Position numbers and translations under genes: made by a program
Source: Streptomyces coelicoflavus
GTDB lineage: Bacteria > Actinomycetota > Actinomycetes > Streptomycetales > Streptomycetaceae
Assembly (NCBI RefSeq): GCF_003112555.1
Contig: NZ_BEWB01000002.1
Coordinates: 558,001-622,000, forward strand
DNA length: 64,000 nucleotides
Reading direction: 5' to 3'
Notes under the pieces: model-generated
The model's database searches: none
The model's input: the letters and a program-made list of their open reading frames with translations, nothing else
What the model was told of the DNA's origin: nothing
In this document: one piece after another, positions 36,541 through 48,500 of the stretch
Layout of the letters: each line of letters opens with the position of its first letter
How positions within the stretch are numbered: the first letter of the stretch is position 1

Positions 36541-39500
36541 TCCTGAAGAACGGCACCGACCTCGACTACAAGGCGCCGCCGCCGAGGGTGAAGAACGACC
36601 CCGACCTCGGCATCGACAACCCCACGCCGAACACCAAGCCGGACCCCGACGCCAAGTTCGACACCACCTCGCACGACCGACCCGACCCGGTCACGGGCGG
36701 CCCCGGGCCGGGGTACAACCCGCCGACCGGCTTCCGGGACCTGTTCTCCTTCCGGAACAACTTCCGCAACAACCCCGACCTGTGGCGCAACAACCAACTC
36801 CTGCGCAACAACGCCGACCGGCCGGGCGCGCTCGCCGGGCACTACGGAGTCAAGGGCACGGCCGACTTCCTCGCCACCGGCTCCGGCGAGGCGCTCGCCG
36901 AGATCCTCATCAAGGGCGCCTTCGACGGCGACTGGTCCACGAGCTGGTCCACGTTCGTCGGCGCCGGTCTCAGCAGCCAGGTCGAGTCGACGCTCACCGA
37001 CGGTGCCAAGAACGGCAGCGCCGAGCTGCGCAACATCCTCGAAGGGTTCCGGGGCAAGCCGCCCACCGTCTCGGCCGACGACACCGGGTCCTCCGGCTCC
37101 TCCGAGTCCTCCGGGGCACGGGACTCCGACGGGCCCTCGCGCGCCGGGGGCGGCACCGACCGCACCGACGACCCCGCCCCCGCGGGCACCGGCGGCGGCA
37201 CCGGCGCGTCCGTCCCGTCCCCGCAGGGCGGTGGCGTCGAGGCGCCCCCGCCGTACTCCGCCCAGGAGCCTGCGCCGTACACGTCCCCGGCCCCGCCGCC
37301 GTACACGTCCCCGGCCCCGCCGCCGTACTCCCCAGGCCCGTTGCCCGTGACGGCCGCGGAGAACGGCCTGTGGCAGCAGGTCCACAACGGTTCCGCCGAC
37401 CTCCGCGAGCAGGCCCTTCGCGACCTGGCCGCCCTGCGGGGCGCGCAGCCTCCCGGCGCCGTGGAGATCGGCGTCCGCGACGCCCTGCACGGAAACCTCT
37501 CGCGGGCCCCGGAGATCCGCGTGGTCCCCACGGGGAACGGCCCCGCCACCGAGATCGACACGGACGGCGTCCGCCGTGCGCTGGAGGGTTTCGGTACGCC
37601 GGTGACGGTGACCCCGCCGCCCACCGCCACCGAGGGCCCGGCGCCGGTGGGGGAGACGGGCGGCCGGGGTCCGGGAACGGCCCCGGGTTCCGGCACGACC
37701 CCGGCCACGGACACCGGGGGTGCCCCCGGTACCGGCAGCGACAGCGACGCGGGCGGCGGCAGTGGCGTCGGTGCGGGGACGGGGACCGGCAGTGACGTCG
37801 GTACGGATGCGGGGACCGGCGGTGGCGCGGGCGTCGGTGCCGACTCCGGTACCGGTGGCGGCGCGGGTGCCGGTCCGGGGCCGGTGGCCGGCGCCGGTAC
37901 GACCACGGGTGCGGGTTCCCCCGCGGGTGCCACCGGTACGGGCGCGGCCGCCGGACCCGGTACGGGTGCCAGCGGCAACAACAGCGGCAGCACAGGGGCA
38001 GGCGCCGGCCGCGGTACGAGTACCGCTCCCGGTACGGGTGCCGGCACCGGCCCGAACACCGGTACACGGGCCGGCGAGACAGGTGGCGGCGACCGGGGTG
38101 TCGTGGACTCCGACGGGGCGGCTCCGGCGACGGGGGAGGCCCCGCCTGCCGTTGGCGAGCCGGCGGGCCGGGGCGCGCCCGTTTCCGGGGTCGTGACTTC
38201 GACGGATGGTGTGCCGGGGAGTCCGGAGGCGCTGTCCGGTGATGTGGCTCCCGTGCCGTTGGAACCTGGGGCGGCCGGTTCCGTCGGGGCGACGGGGGAG
38301 GCTCCGCCTGCCGCCGCCGAACTGGCGGACCGGGGCGCGCCCGTTTCCGGGATCGTGACTTCGACGGATGGCGTGCCGGGGGGCCCGGATGTGCTGCCGG
38401 GTGATGTGGCTCCCGTGCCGCCGAAGCTCGGGGCGGACGGCTCCGTCGACGCCGCGGGGGACGCCTCGCCGCTGACCGTCGTCGTGTCCGACGGGCCCCC
38501 GCCGGCGGCGGCTTCGCCCGAAGCGGCCGCGCTCCTCGACCGGGCGGGCGCCGACCGCGCCGTGGTGCTGGGTCCGCCGACGGCGTCGGACGGAACCGGA
38601 CGCCCGGTGCGGACCGCCGCCGAGTTGACCCGCGAGACACCCGACGCCCCGGTCCGCGTACGCCCCCTCGCGGGTCCTCCCGCCACCGACGCCCCCGCGA
38701 CGGGCACCGGGTTCCCCGGCGCGGACGTACTGCTGCCGCTCGCCGACGCGCTCGGCCCGGCTCCGGACGCCCGGCCCGTCGCGACCGAGAGCACCGGGTC
38801 GGTGGACACGGAGCCGTCGTCGGACACGGGCCCGTCGGTGGAAACGAAGCCATCCGCCGACAGGAACCCATCCGCCGACAGGAATCCATCCGCCGACAGG
38901 AATCCATCCGCCGACACGAATCCATCCGCCGACACGGACCCGTCCGCCGACACGCCCCCGTCCGCCCCGGCGGACCCGTCCCGCAAGGCGCCGCTGCCGC
39001 AGGCCGACACCCTCTCGCAGGACGGCGACGGACCCGTACCGAACGGCGACACGCGGACCACCGGCGGTCCCGCGGCCAAGTTCGACCTCTCCTCGCGGCC
39101 GTGGAGCGAGCCCGCCACCGCACTGCACGTGGAGTCGGGTGCCGACGGCGGCGCCGCGCCCCTCGCCTCCCCGCCACCGCCCGCCCGGGTCGTCGTACGT
39201 CCCGCCGACGGGGTTCCGCGACCGGTCGGCGAGCCGGCCCTCACCACCCTGGACGGTCGTTCCGTCCCGCTCGACCAGGTGCGGCGCCTGGTGCCGGACA
39301 CGGCCGTACGGCCCGAACCGGGGCGCGCCGTACGTACGCTGACCATCTCCCAGGACCCGTCCGACGACGGCACGGCCCGTGACGCCGGACGCCGGGCGCT
39401 GCTCGGACAGGACGGTTTCCGGGGCGTCCGCACGGAGTCGGACCCGGTCGTCCCGAACCCGACCGGCACGGTGGGCACGGGCACGGTGGACACCGGGTCG

Positions 39501-42500
39501 TCCGTCCCGCGTGCCGTGTTCACCGGTCCGCCGGCCCCGCTCCCCGGCGCCGGTACCGAACAGGGTGCCGACTACTTCGTCGGGCACGGCACCCCCCGAG
39601 CCGTCACCCTCGGCACGCACGACGCCTCCCGGCCCACCGTGAAGGTCAGCGGCGTACAACTCGGTGAGGCGCTCCGGGTGTGGGCCGCCGACGGCGACAC
39701 GGAACGACCCCTGGTGCTGTACTCCTGCGAGACCGGCCGGCAGCCGCGGATCGCGGGTCTGCCGGTGGCCCAGCACGTGGCGAACCGGACCGGGCGCCCC
39801 GTGTACGCGCCGACCGGCGAGGTGGGCACGGCCCGCGACAAGGACGGCGAGGTCCGCGCGGTGCTCGTGGAGAACGAGGACGGGCCCGGACGGTGGCGGC
39901 TGTTCACCCCGGAACCCGGCGGCGGGGAGCTGGACCGGCTGGCGCGGGACGCCGGTCTGCACACGGGGCCCGGACCGGCGGACGCGTTCGCCCGCGTCCG
40001 CACGCTCCAGCAGGTCCGCACGTTGCGCGACGCGCTCGGCCCGGACGCCGAACAGCGCCCCGAGAGCCGCGAGTTGCTCGCCGGCCTCGCGTACGTGGAC
40101 GGTCTGCGCTGGCACGGCACGGACGGCGGGGCGCGGTACGGCGACGGCCGCATGACCCCCGACCTGCTCCGCCGCATGGCCACCGACTGGCACGCCGCCG
40201 GGGGCGGCCCGGCGAGCGGCCGCGGGGACGGCCGTACCGCCGTCGACCCGGTCACCGGGCCGGCGCCCGAGCAGTACACCGCCTTCCTGCGGGCGGCGGC
40301 GGCCGCGCGGGCCGGCCAGGGCCCCGGCAGCACACTCGACGACCTGATCCCCCCGCCGCCGCCCTCCCCGCCGCCGACCGCGCTGGTCTCCCAGGACGAC
40401 GTGCGTGGCCTGGACTACGCCAAGTCGGCACAGGTCGCCTGGGGACTGTCGGACGATCCGCTGCCCCTGTCCCAGCTGGGTCTCGGTCCCGACGACACCG
40501 CCGAACTCGCGCGCCGCAGGCCCGACCTGGCCCCCGTGCCGAGCCGGCCGGAGAGCCCGGCCGAGGATCTGACCCGGTTCGGCCCGGTGCCCGCCGCCCC
40601 CGACTCCGGCCCGGCGGACGTGGTCCGCGCGGGCGGGCGGGTCTTCCACCGGGTCGACGCCCGGCCCGACGGCAACTGCTTCTTCCGGTCGGTCCTCGAC
40701 AGCGCACGCGCCGTGGCGGTCCCGCCCGCCTGGGCCGCGGGGAGCATCGCCGGGCTGCGCGCGCGGGTGCGGGACCGCGTCGCCCACAGCGAGCTGGGCG
40801 ACATCGTCGACGCCCTCGTGCCGGACCCGGTCCACTCCGTCGTGAACGACCTGCGGCTGCGCGCCCTGGCCGGGGAGACCGACCCGGGCGCACAGCGGCG
40901 GATCGCCGAGGAGTGGGACCGGATCGCCGGGGAGGTCGTCACCGACGGCGACGCCGGCAGGTGGCGGGAGATCGTCGCGGGCAGCGACTACCCCGGGCTC
41001 GCCGAGGTGGCGCCCACCCCCGCCGACGCGCGGCGGCTCGGCGGACGCGGGCTGCTCGCGGCCACCGCCGGACGCGTGGACCTGTGGCCGTCCCCCTTCG
41101 CCGACCTGATCCCGGAGGCGCTGGCGCACACGCTCGACCTCGACCTGCGGATCGTGCAGCCCGACACGCGGACGCCGGGCGCCCTCACCACGGTCGCGCT
41201 GCACCCGGGCGGCACGGGCGCCCCCCTGCACGTGGAGTACAACGGCACCGATCACTTCGACGCCCTGGTACCCGCGCCGGACCCGAGCCCCCTACCCGTG
41301 CGGAGCCCCGCACCGGACCCGAGCAGCACCCCGGACCCGAGCACCATGCCCGACCCCGGCCCCGTCCCGGACGCGAGCACCACGCCCGACCCCGGCCCCA
41401 CTCCGGACCCGGACCCCGCTCCGGAGGGTTCCGACCCGTACGGGGAATGGCTGCGCGAGAGGGCCGGGATCACCGACCCCGACGCCGACCCCGCCGACCC
41501 GGGCGACCGGGCGCCGCTGGAGACGCAGTTGGACCGGTACCGTCCGGCCCGGCTGCTGACCGGCACGGACGTCCGGCCGCCCGGCCCGGCGCCGCGCTCG
41601 GTCACCTTCGAGGACGGCAGCAGGCTCCCCGCCGCGCTGATCAGGCCCGGCGCCGACCCCCGCGACACCGGCGGGGACGGCACGCCGGGCGCCGAACCCA
41701 CCGGACTGTTCGCCGGGACCGGCGTCCTCGGCCTGCGCGGCCCCGAACTCGCGGCGCGGCAGATCCTCGACGGGCTGCCGGAGCGGCTGCGCACACGGTT
41801 CGACGAGGAGGAACTGCTGCGGCTGCTGACCGACCAGCCCTCGGCGTTCACCGCCCCGCGCGGCGCCCGCCTCGTGGGCCGGGAGAAGTCCGGCGTCGGC
41901 CTGGAGATGACGGTGGAGGCCGTTCCGTACCACCGCTGGGTGCGCCTGCCCGACGTGGGCGGCGGCACGGTCAAGGCCGACACGATGCGGCGCGGGCAGG
42001 CCGGCACGGGCGGCGGGCGCAGCGTGGGCTTCGGACGCCGGATCGCCGGGACGCTCAGCATGGGCCCGCCGCTGGAGTGGCTGCTGAAGATCGGCGCCTC
42101 GCTGGGCTGGGCCCGCCGCACCGACTACTCCCAGGGCACCGCGGCCTACCAGCAGACCGAGCACCGCGCCCACGAGGGCTCCCACCTGCACCTGGACGAC
42201 GTCCACTACCGGGTACGGGTCCACCGCGTCACCGAGGCACCGCGCTCCGCCACCGCGGCCGTCACCGATGGCACGACCGGTGGCACGGCCGACGGCACGA
42301 CCGGCGGCGCCACTGGTACCGGCCCGGCTCCCCGCTGGACGCGGCAGCTGGTGCACACCGCCGAGTTCGGCATGCGGGACGGGCTGAGCTGGCGGCTGCC
42401 GGACGACCTGACCGTGCCCTACGCGGGGCCGCGCCGGGCACCCGGGACGCTCACGTTCCCGGAGGGGGAGCACCCCCGGCTGCTCGACTCCACGGGCCTG

Positions 42501-45500
42501 TACCTGACGGACCCGGCGGAGGACGTGGCGCTGGCCCTCGCGGGCGCGCGGCCGGGCAGCTCCGCCCACCGCACGCTCGTGTCGTACACCCGGCCCGGGC
42601 GGCTGCTCGGCATCTTCGGACGGCTCACCGGGCCGGTCAGCGGTCCCGAACTCACCCGGGGCCGGGGCCGGCGCCCGCTGGGACACCTGGTGGTGGAGCG
42701 CTCGGTGCCGCACCGGGCCGACCTGGTCACCGAGTCGACCAAGGTCGAGGTGCGCGACCTCACCCAGACCACGTACTCCAACCAGCGCGGGCACGTCCGG
42801 GAGACCCGGTTCGGCGTCCAGGTGACCTCCGGTCCGAACCACCAGTTCGCCGGTCCGGTCACCGACGTACGGGTGCAGGGCGGTCCGGCGGTCCGTACGG
42901 ACTTCGCCGCCGGGCGCGGGCACTACCTGGGCACCGACGCGGCCCGCAAGGTCACCGGCCGGGTCCGCAACCAGCCAATGGCGCTGTACCGGGTCGAGCG
43001 CACCCTGATGGTCCGGGGCGCCGGCGAACCCAGGTCCGCGGCACGGCCCGTACGGGTGGTCAGCCTGGACTGGATGTCCACGCGGGACGCCCGCAGACTG
43101 GCCGGCTGGGACAGCCGTACGCCCGGCCGTACGGGGCCGAACCCGGACGCCGAGCCGCCCGTGCCGTGGTACCTCAAGAAGGACGACCCGGTCCATCTGG
43201 GCGGCCAGGTCCGCGCGGAGGGCTTCCGCCCCGACACCACGCCCGCGCCCGGCCCGCAGACGGCACCCGCGCAGGACGACGGCCCGGGGACGACTCAGCC
43301 GCAGCCCGGTCCGCAGGCCGACGGAACGCCGCTGACCGACGCAACACCGCAGACCGATGCAACACCCCAGGCCGACGCGACGCCGCAGGCCGACGCGACG
43401 CCGCAGCCCGCCCGCGAGCCGTTGCAGCAGTTCGCGGAGACGGTCCTGGACACCCTGCACGCCTCCTACCCGTCGCTCTTCGTCCCGCCGGCGATGCGGA
43501 ACCACCCGCGGCTGGCGCGGCTCCGGTACAGCGACACGCGGCTGCGGACGGCGTGGTTCAACGAGCGGCAGGTGCGCGAGGCGCTGAACCGGCCGACCCT
43601 CGCCCAGGCGCTGGACGACCTGACCACCACCGGCGTCCCGGTCACGCTCGTCGAGGACGGAAAAGTCCGTCGCGGCCACCACACGCTGACCCTGCGGGCC
43701 CGGCTCACCGACCGCCGGTTCGAGACCACCCTGAACGAGCGGACGCTGCGCAACGCGGTGATCGGCAGTGAGGTCGCGGGTCAGGGCCAGCAGCAGTCCA
43801 GCACCTACACCGCCGGCGTCGAGGCCGGCATCTCGCCGCGCGGCCACGACAAGGTGGGGAGTACCGGACTGCCGCGCCAGATCGGCAACCTCATGGTCGG
43901 CGGGCGCTACGCCCACACCCGTCAGGAGGCCACCCGCAACACGATCACCGTCGCCCACGACCACCTGACGTCGCAGAGCGGCATCGACCTCTACAGCTAC
44001 CGCGTCGAGCTGATGGCCGACTTCGAGGGCCACCGGCGTCCGCGCGGCTGGCCCCGACTGCTGTCGGCCGGGCTGCTCGGCACCGGCGTGTTCGTCAGCA
44101 CGGTCGCCGAACGCCCGCTGTTCAGCCGCGGCAGCGAGCCCGTGGGACGCGTCGAGCTGGCCGTACCCGCCGCACACGGCTCCGCACGCCACGCCCCCGC
44201 GGACCCGCCCGCCCCCACGACGTCCGCGGACGGTACGCCCGCCCCCGCGACGTCCGCGGACGGTACGCCCGCCCCCGCACCGCAGCGGCTCTCCGCCGCC
44301 GAGGCCGACCAACTGCTCGACGGCACCCGGCCGTTGCCCAGGACGGCCCCGGCGAACCAGTCGCTCGTCGGGCGGCTGCTCAGCGCACCCCACGTGGTGC
44401 TCGGCGTCGAAGGCGGACCGCGCCGCCGGCAGCTCATGCAGGAGACCGCGGACCGCGCCTCCGGCGGCTCCTGGCACACCAGCGCCCCCGGCGCGCCGGT
44501 CCGCACCGCGCTGCGCCGCGCGGTGACCGACCTCGGCGTGGCCGGGCAGCTCGGCCAGTACCTCGGCCCGTTCGGCACCCGGATCACCGGCCTCAACGGC
44601 GCCGGACCCTTCCGTACGCACTACCTCAAGGCCGCGGTCCGCGGCGAGCTGGACAACGTACGGGTCATGAGCGACCCCAAGCCCGCCTCCCTGGAGAACA
44701 CCCTCGCCAACGACCACAAGATCACCGGCAGTTCGAGCACCACCTCGCGCACCACGCTCGGGCTCCAGGGCAGCGACTCGCCGCTCCAGCAGGCACCGGG
44801 CGTGCAGCCGGTGTCCGGCTCGTACGGCACCGCGCTCCAGTACGCCTGGGGCAAGGGCCGTGCCCTCGCGCAGTCCGTCACCCGCGGCCGCAGCACCACC
44901 CTGACCTACGCCGGACGCATGTACCTGGTGGTCGCCGACGCCGCCGAGACCGTCGCCGTCCGGGACCGCTGGACGGCCGCGATGGGCGCCGTCGGCACCC
45001 GGGCCGGGCAGCGGATCGGCGCCGCCGCCGGACGGCTGTCCGACCGTGCCGGGCAGACCCTGTCCCCGCGGCGGGCCGCCGCCGCACTCCAGCGCGTCCG
45101 CGACGCGGTCATGTTCCACCTGCCGATGCAGGACGCCATCGAGACCGGCCTCGCTCCGGACGGCCTCGGCACCGGCACCCCGCGCAACCTCGGCGGCGGC
45201 TACCGCGTGCCGGGCTTCCTGCGCGGCCGGCGCTTCCCTACCCACCCCCTGGGCCGGCTCGACGCGAGCCGGGCGGCGCAGCAGCTCATGCCGCGCCTGG
45301 AGAAGATCGGCGTGCCCTCGCACGACCGCGAGCAGGTCCTGCAGCGGCTCTCGCCCGACTTCCTCCGCGCCCACCTGCACGAGCTGACCACCGACGGGAT
45401 GTCCCTGCCCGTCCGCTACCGCGCCTGGTCCAGCCCCCACCACCTGCCGGTCGGCGGCAGCCCCGCACAGGTCCGGTTCAGGCTGACGCCGGTCACCACC

Positions 45501-48500
45501 ACCGTGGAGCGGCTGCGCACCGGCTACGAGGTGGACGACTACCGGAACCTCGTCCGCGACTCGGCGCTCGGCACCACGCAGGACCGCGGCGGCGACCTCA
45601 CCCTGAGCGTCGGCCAGCGCACCCCCGGCAGCGACGTCCTCGCGGCCAACCCCTCCCTCCAGGGCACGGCGACCGGGCAGCAGGCCGCCACCCGCACGGA
45701 CACCGAGGGCAGCACCGCGATGCCCGACATGGCCACCACGCAGGCGCACGCGGAGGTCGTCACCGGCTACACCCTGTCCGTCACCATGACCGACGCCGCC
45801 GGCGACCGGCTGGCGCCGCACGCCGTCGCGCACGTCGGCACGCTCCACGAACTCGTCTCGGCGGGACTGCTCACGCCGTCCGGTCCCGGCGCCGACGGCA
45901 CGCTCACCGAGCAGGACGTCGCCGAACCCGAGCGCGCGGTACGGATGCTGACGGCCGACCGGGCACGCCGGGAGGCCGTCGCCGCCTGGCGCACCGACGG
46001 CGACGACATCCTGCCCTTCGACGACCGCACCGGGTCCGGGATGCTCGCCGTCGACTTCCGGGGCGCGGCCAACGTGGCGGACGCGCTCACCCTCGCCACC
46101 GCCCGCGCCGACGGCCTCGGCGACGGAGACCTCGGCGGGCGGCACACCGGCGACGCCCTGGCCGCGCAGGTGCGCATGGCCCGCCACACCCCGCTCACCG
46201 CCCTCGGCACGGCGCCCGCGCAGGCCCAGCAGGAGGCCACCTCCCAGGGCGGACTCGCCGCCGCGTTCCGCGAGGCGCTCGGCGCGGACGGCTCCGTGCT
46301 GCCCACCCAGTCCTCCGCACGCCTGATCGGCCAGTCCCACACCGCCGGCGCCCGTCTGCACGCCAGGATGCACCGCCGCGGCGCGCGGCTGCTCGCCGTG
46401 GAGAGCGCGCCCCGCATGGAGTCCATGCAGCGGCGCAAGACCGCCCAGGCGGAGGAGACCGGGATCACCGACAACACCGAGGGCGCGGCCGGCACCGCGC
46501 CGCTGGTCTCCACCACGGGCGCCGGTCTGACCAATCCCGGAGCCACCGCCCCGGTCGGCGGCGCCAACGACGGCACGGCGCCCAAGGAGTCCGAGGACGT
46601 CACCCTCGGCACCCACGTCAAGTACGGCATCGACCGCAGCATGCTCTTCGCGCTGCCGGTGAGCTGGCTGGCGGTCTCCGAGGCGGACCACCGGTTCACC
46701 GACAGCCGTCCCGTGCACGCCCTCGGCAAGGCCCGGCGCGGCCCGCGCGCAGCCGAGGCCGACACCACCGCCCTGGTCTGGCTGCGCGAGAACCAGGCCC
46801 GCGAGTACGGCCTGCTGGACGACACCTCCTTCCCCGAGGAGGCCGCCACCGCCTGGGACGACATGGCCAAGGGCGCCGCCGACCTCGCCGCCGCCGAGAA
46901 GGAGTACTACGACGCCCGTGCCCGGGCCCGGGAGGCGTGGCTCTCCCTCGCTCCCGCCGAGCGCGGCGCCCTCGGTGACGGCGACCCCGGCCGGACCTCC
47001 CCGTTGACGACCGTCCTGCCGCGGGACCTCGCCGAGTCCCCGGCCGTCCGCGCCTGGCAGAGCGCCCGCGACGACGTGGGGCTGTGGCGGGACCGGGTGG
47101 ACGCCGCCGCCGCGGACCACCACCGGCTGCACCTCGCGGCCTCCCGGCTCACCGCCCACCACCAGGGCTCGGCCGCCGTGCCGGTGCGGGACGTGCCGCA
47201 GGAGTACACCGAGCCCGGCTGGCGTTCCGAGGCCCCCGCCCCGTACACGGTCACCGGCGCCGACGGCACCGGGCCCCGCACCCTCACCTCACCGGACGGC
47301 ACCGTCGTGCGGACGGTGCACGACGTACCGCACGACGGCGCGTCGTTCTTCCACGCGCTGATCGCCGCCGCCCACGCGAGCGGCCGGCTGCCGCGGCTGC
47401 TCGGCGCCGACCTCGCCGACCGGTTCGCCGGGGCCCCGGGCGACCCCGAGGTCACCGCCGACGCCGTCCACACCGCCCGCGACCGGCTCGCCCGGGAACT
47501 GGGCAGGCCGGACAACCGGGACCTGCTCGACGCCCTCGCCGCGGACACCGCCGACACCTTCACGCAGGAGGAGCTGGACGGCGCGGGCGTGACGCTCTCC
47601 CGGGAGCAGCAGGCCGAGTTCGATGCCCTCGGCCGGCTCCCGGAGACGTTCTGGCCGACCCCGGCGCAGCGGGCGGCGCTGGCCTCCCTCGCCCTGGCCC
47701 GCCCCTTCGCCGCCGAACCGCTGCCCGCGGACGCCGGGCGCCCCGACGACGCCCCGGCCCCGCCCGAGCGCCGGGCCGGCGACCACGGCGGGGCCGACCT
47801 GCTGCCCGCCCTGGCCGCGCGGCTCCTCGGCACCTCGCTGACCGTGGTGACCGGCGAGGGCCGCGAACAGCTCTTCCTGCCGTACGGCGACGGCACCGCC
47901 CCCGACGGCCCGGCCCCCGTCGACCGCGCGGCCGACCCGGTGCTCCTCGCCGCCGACGGCCACTTCCACGCGGCCCTGCCCGTCCCCGCCCCGGCCCCGA
48001 CCGCCACCGCGCTGCCGCAGCCGGCCCGCGAGGCGTCCGGCGCGAACGGCGCGCCGAACCCGTCCGGCGCCACCTCGGGCCCGAGCGGGGAACCGTCCGC
48101 GCCGCCCGCGCACCGCAGTCACAGCACCGCGCCCTGGCTCCCGCCCGCCGACGCCGACGGGCCGCGCTACCGCCTCGCCCGCGACGGCGTACTCACCGCG
48201 CCCGACGGGGCCACCTACGCGCAGGGGACGCCCACCGGCCGGGGCAACGGCTTCTTCGGCGCCCTCTCCACCGCCCTGCGGCACGCCGCCGCACAGCCGG
48301 GCCTGGACGGCCGGGAGGCCGGCCGGCTGCTCTCGCGGGCGGCGTCGACGCCCGCCCGGCTCATGCGGCTGAACGGCCTGCCGGGCACCCCGGCCGAGCG
48401 GACCTCGCTCTTCTCGCCGCCGCCCCCGGCCCAGCGCCGCGGCGCCCCCGCGCCGAGCCCCGAGGCGAAGGAGGGCCACCTGCGCCGCCACCTCGCCGAC

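Noticed and set aside
37621-38110. A possible recoding or slippage site in the Gly/Thr-rich linker
   Set aside because: The frame stays open on both sides without any shift being needed, and no slippery heptamer plus stem structure was seen.
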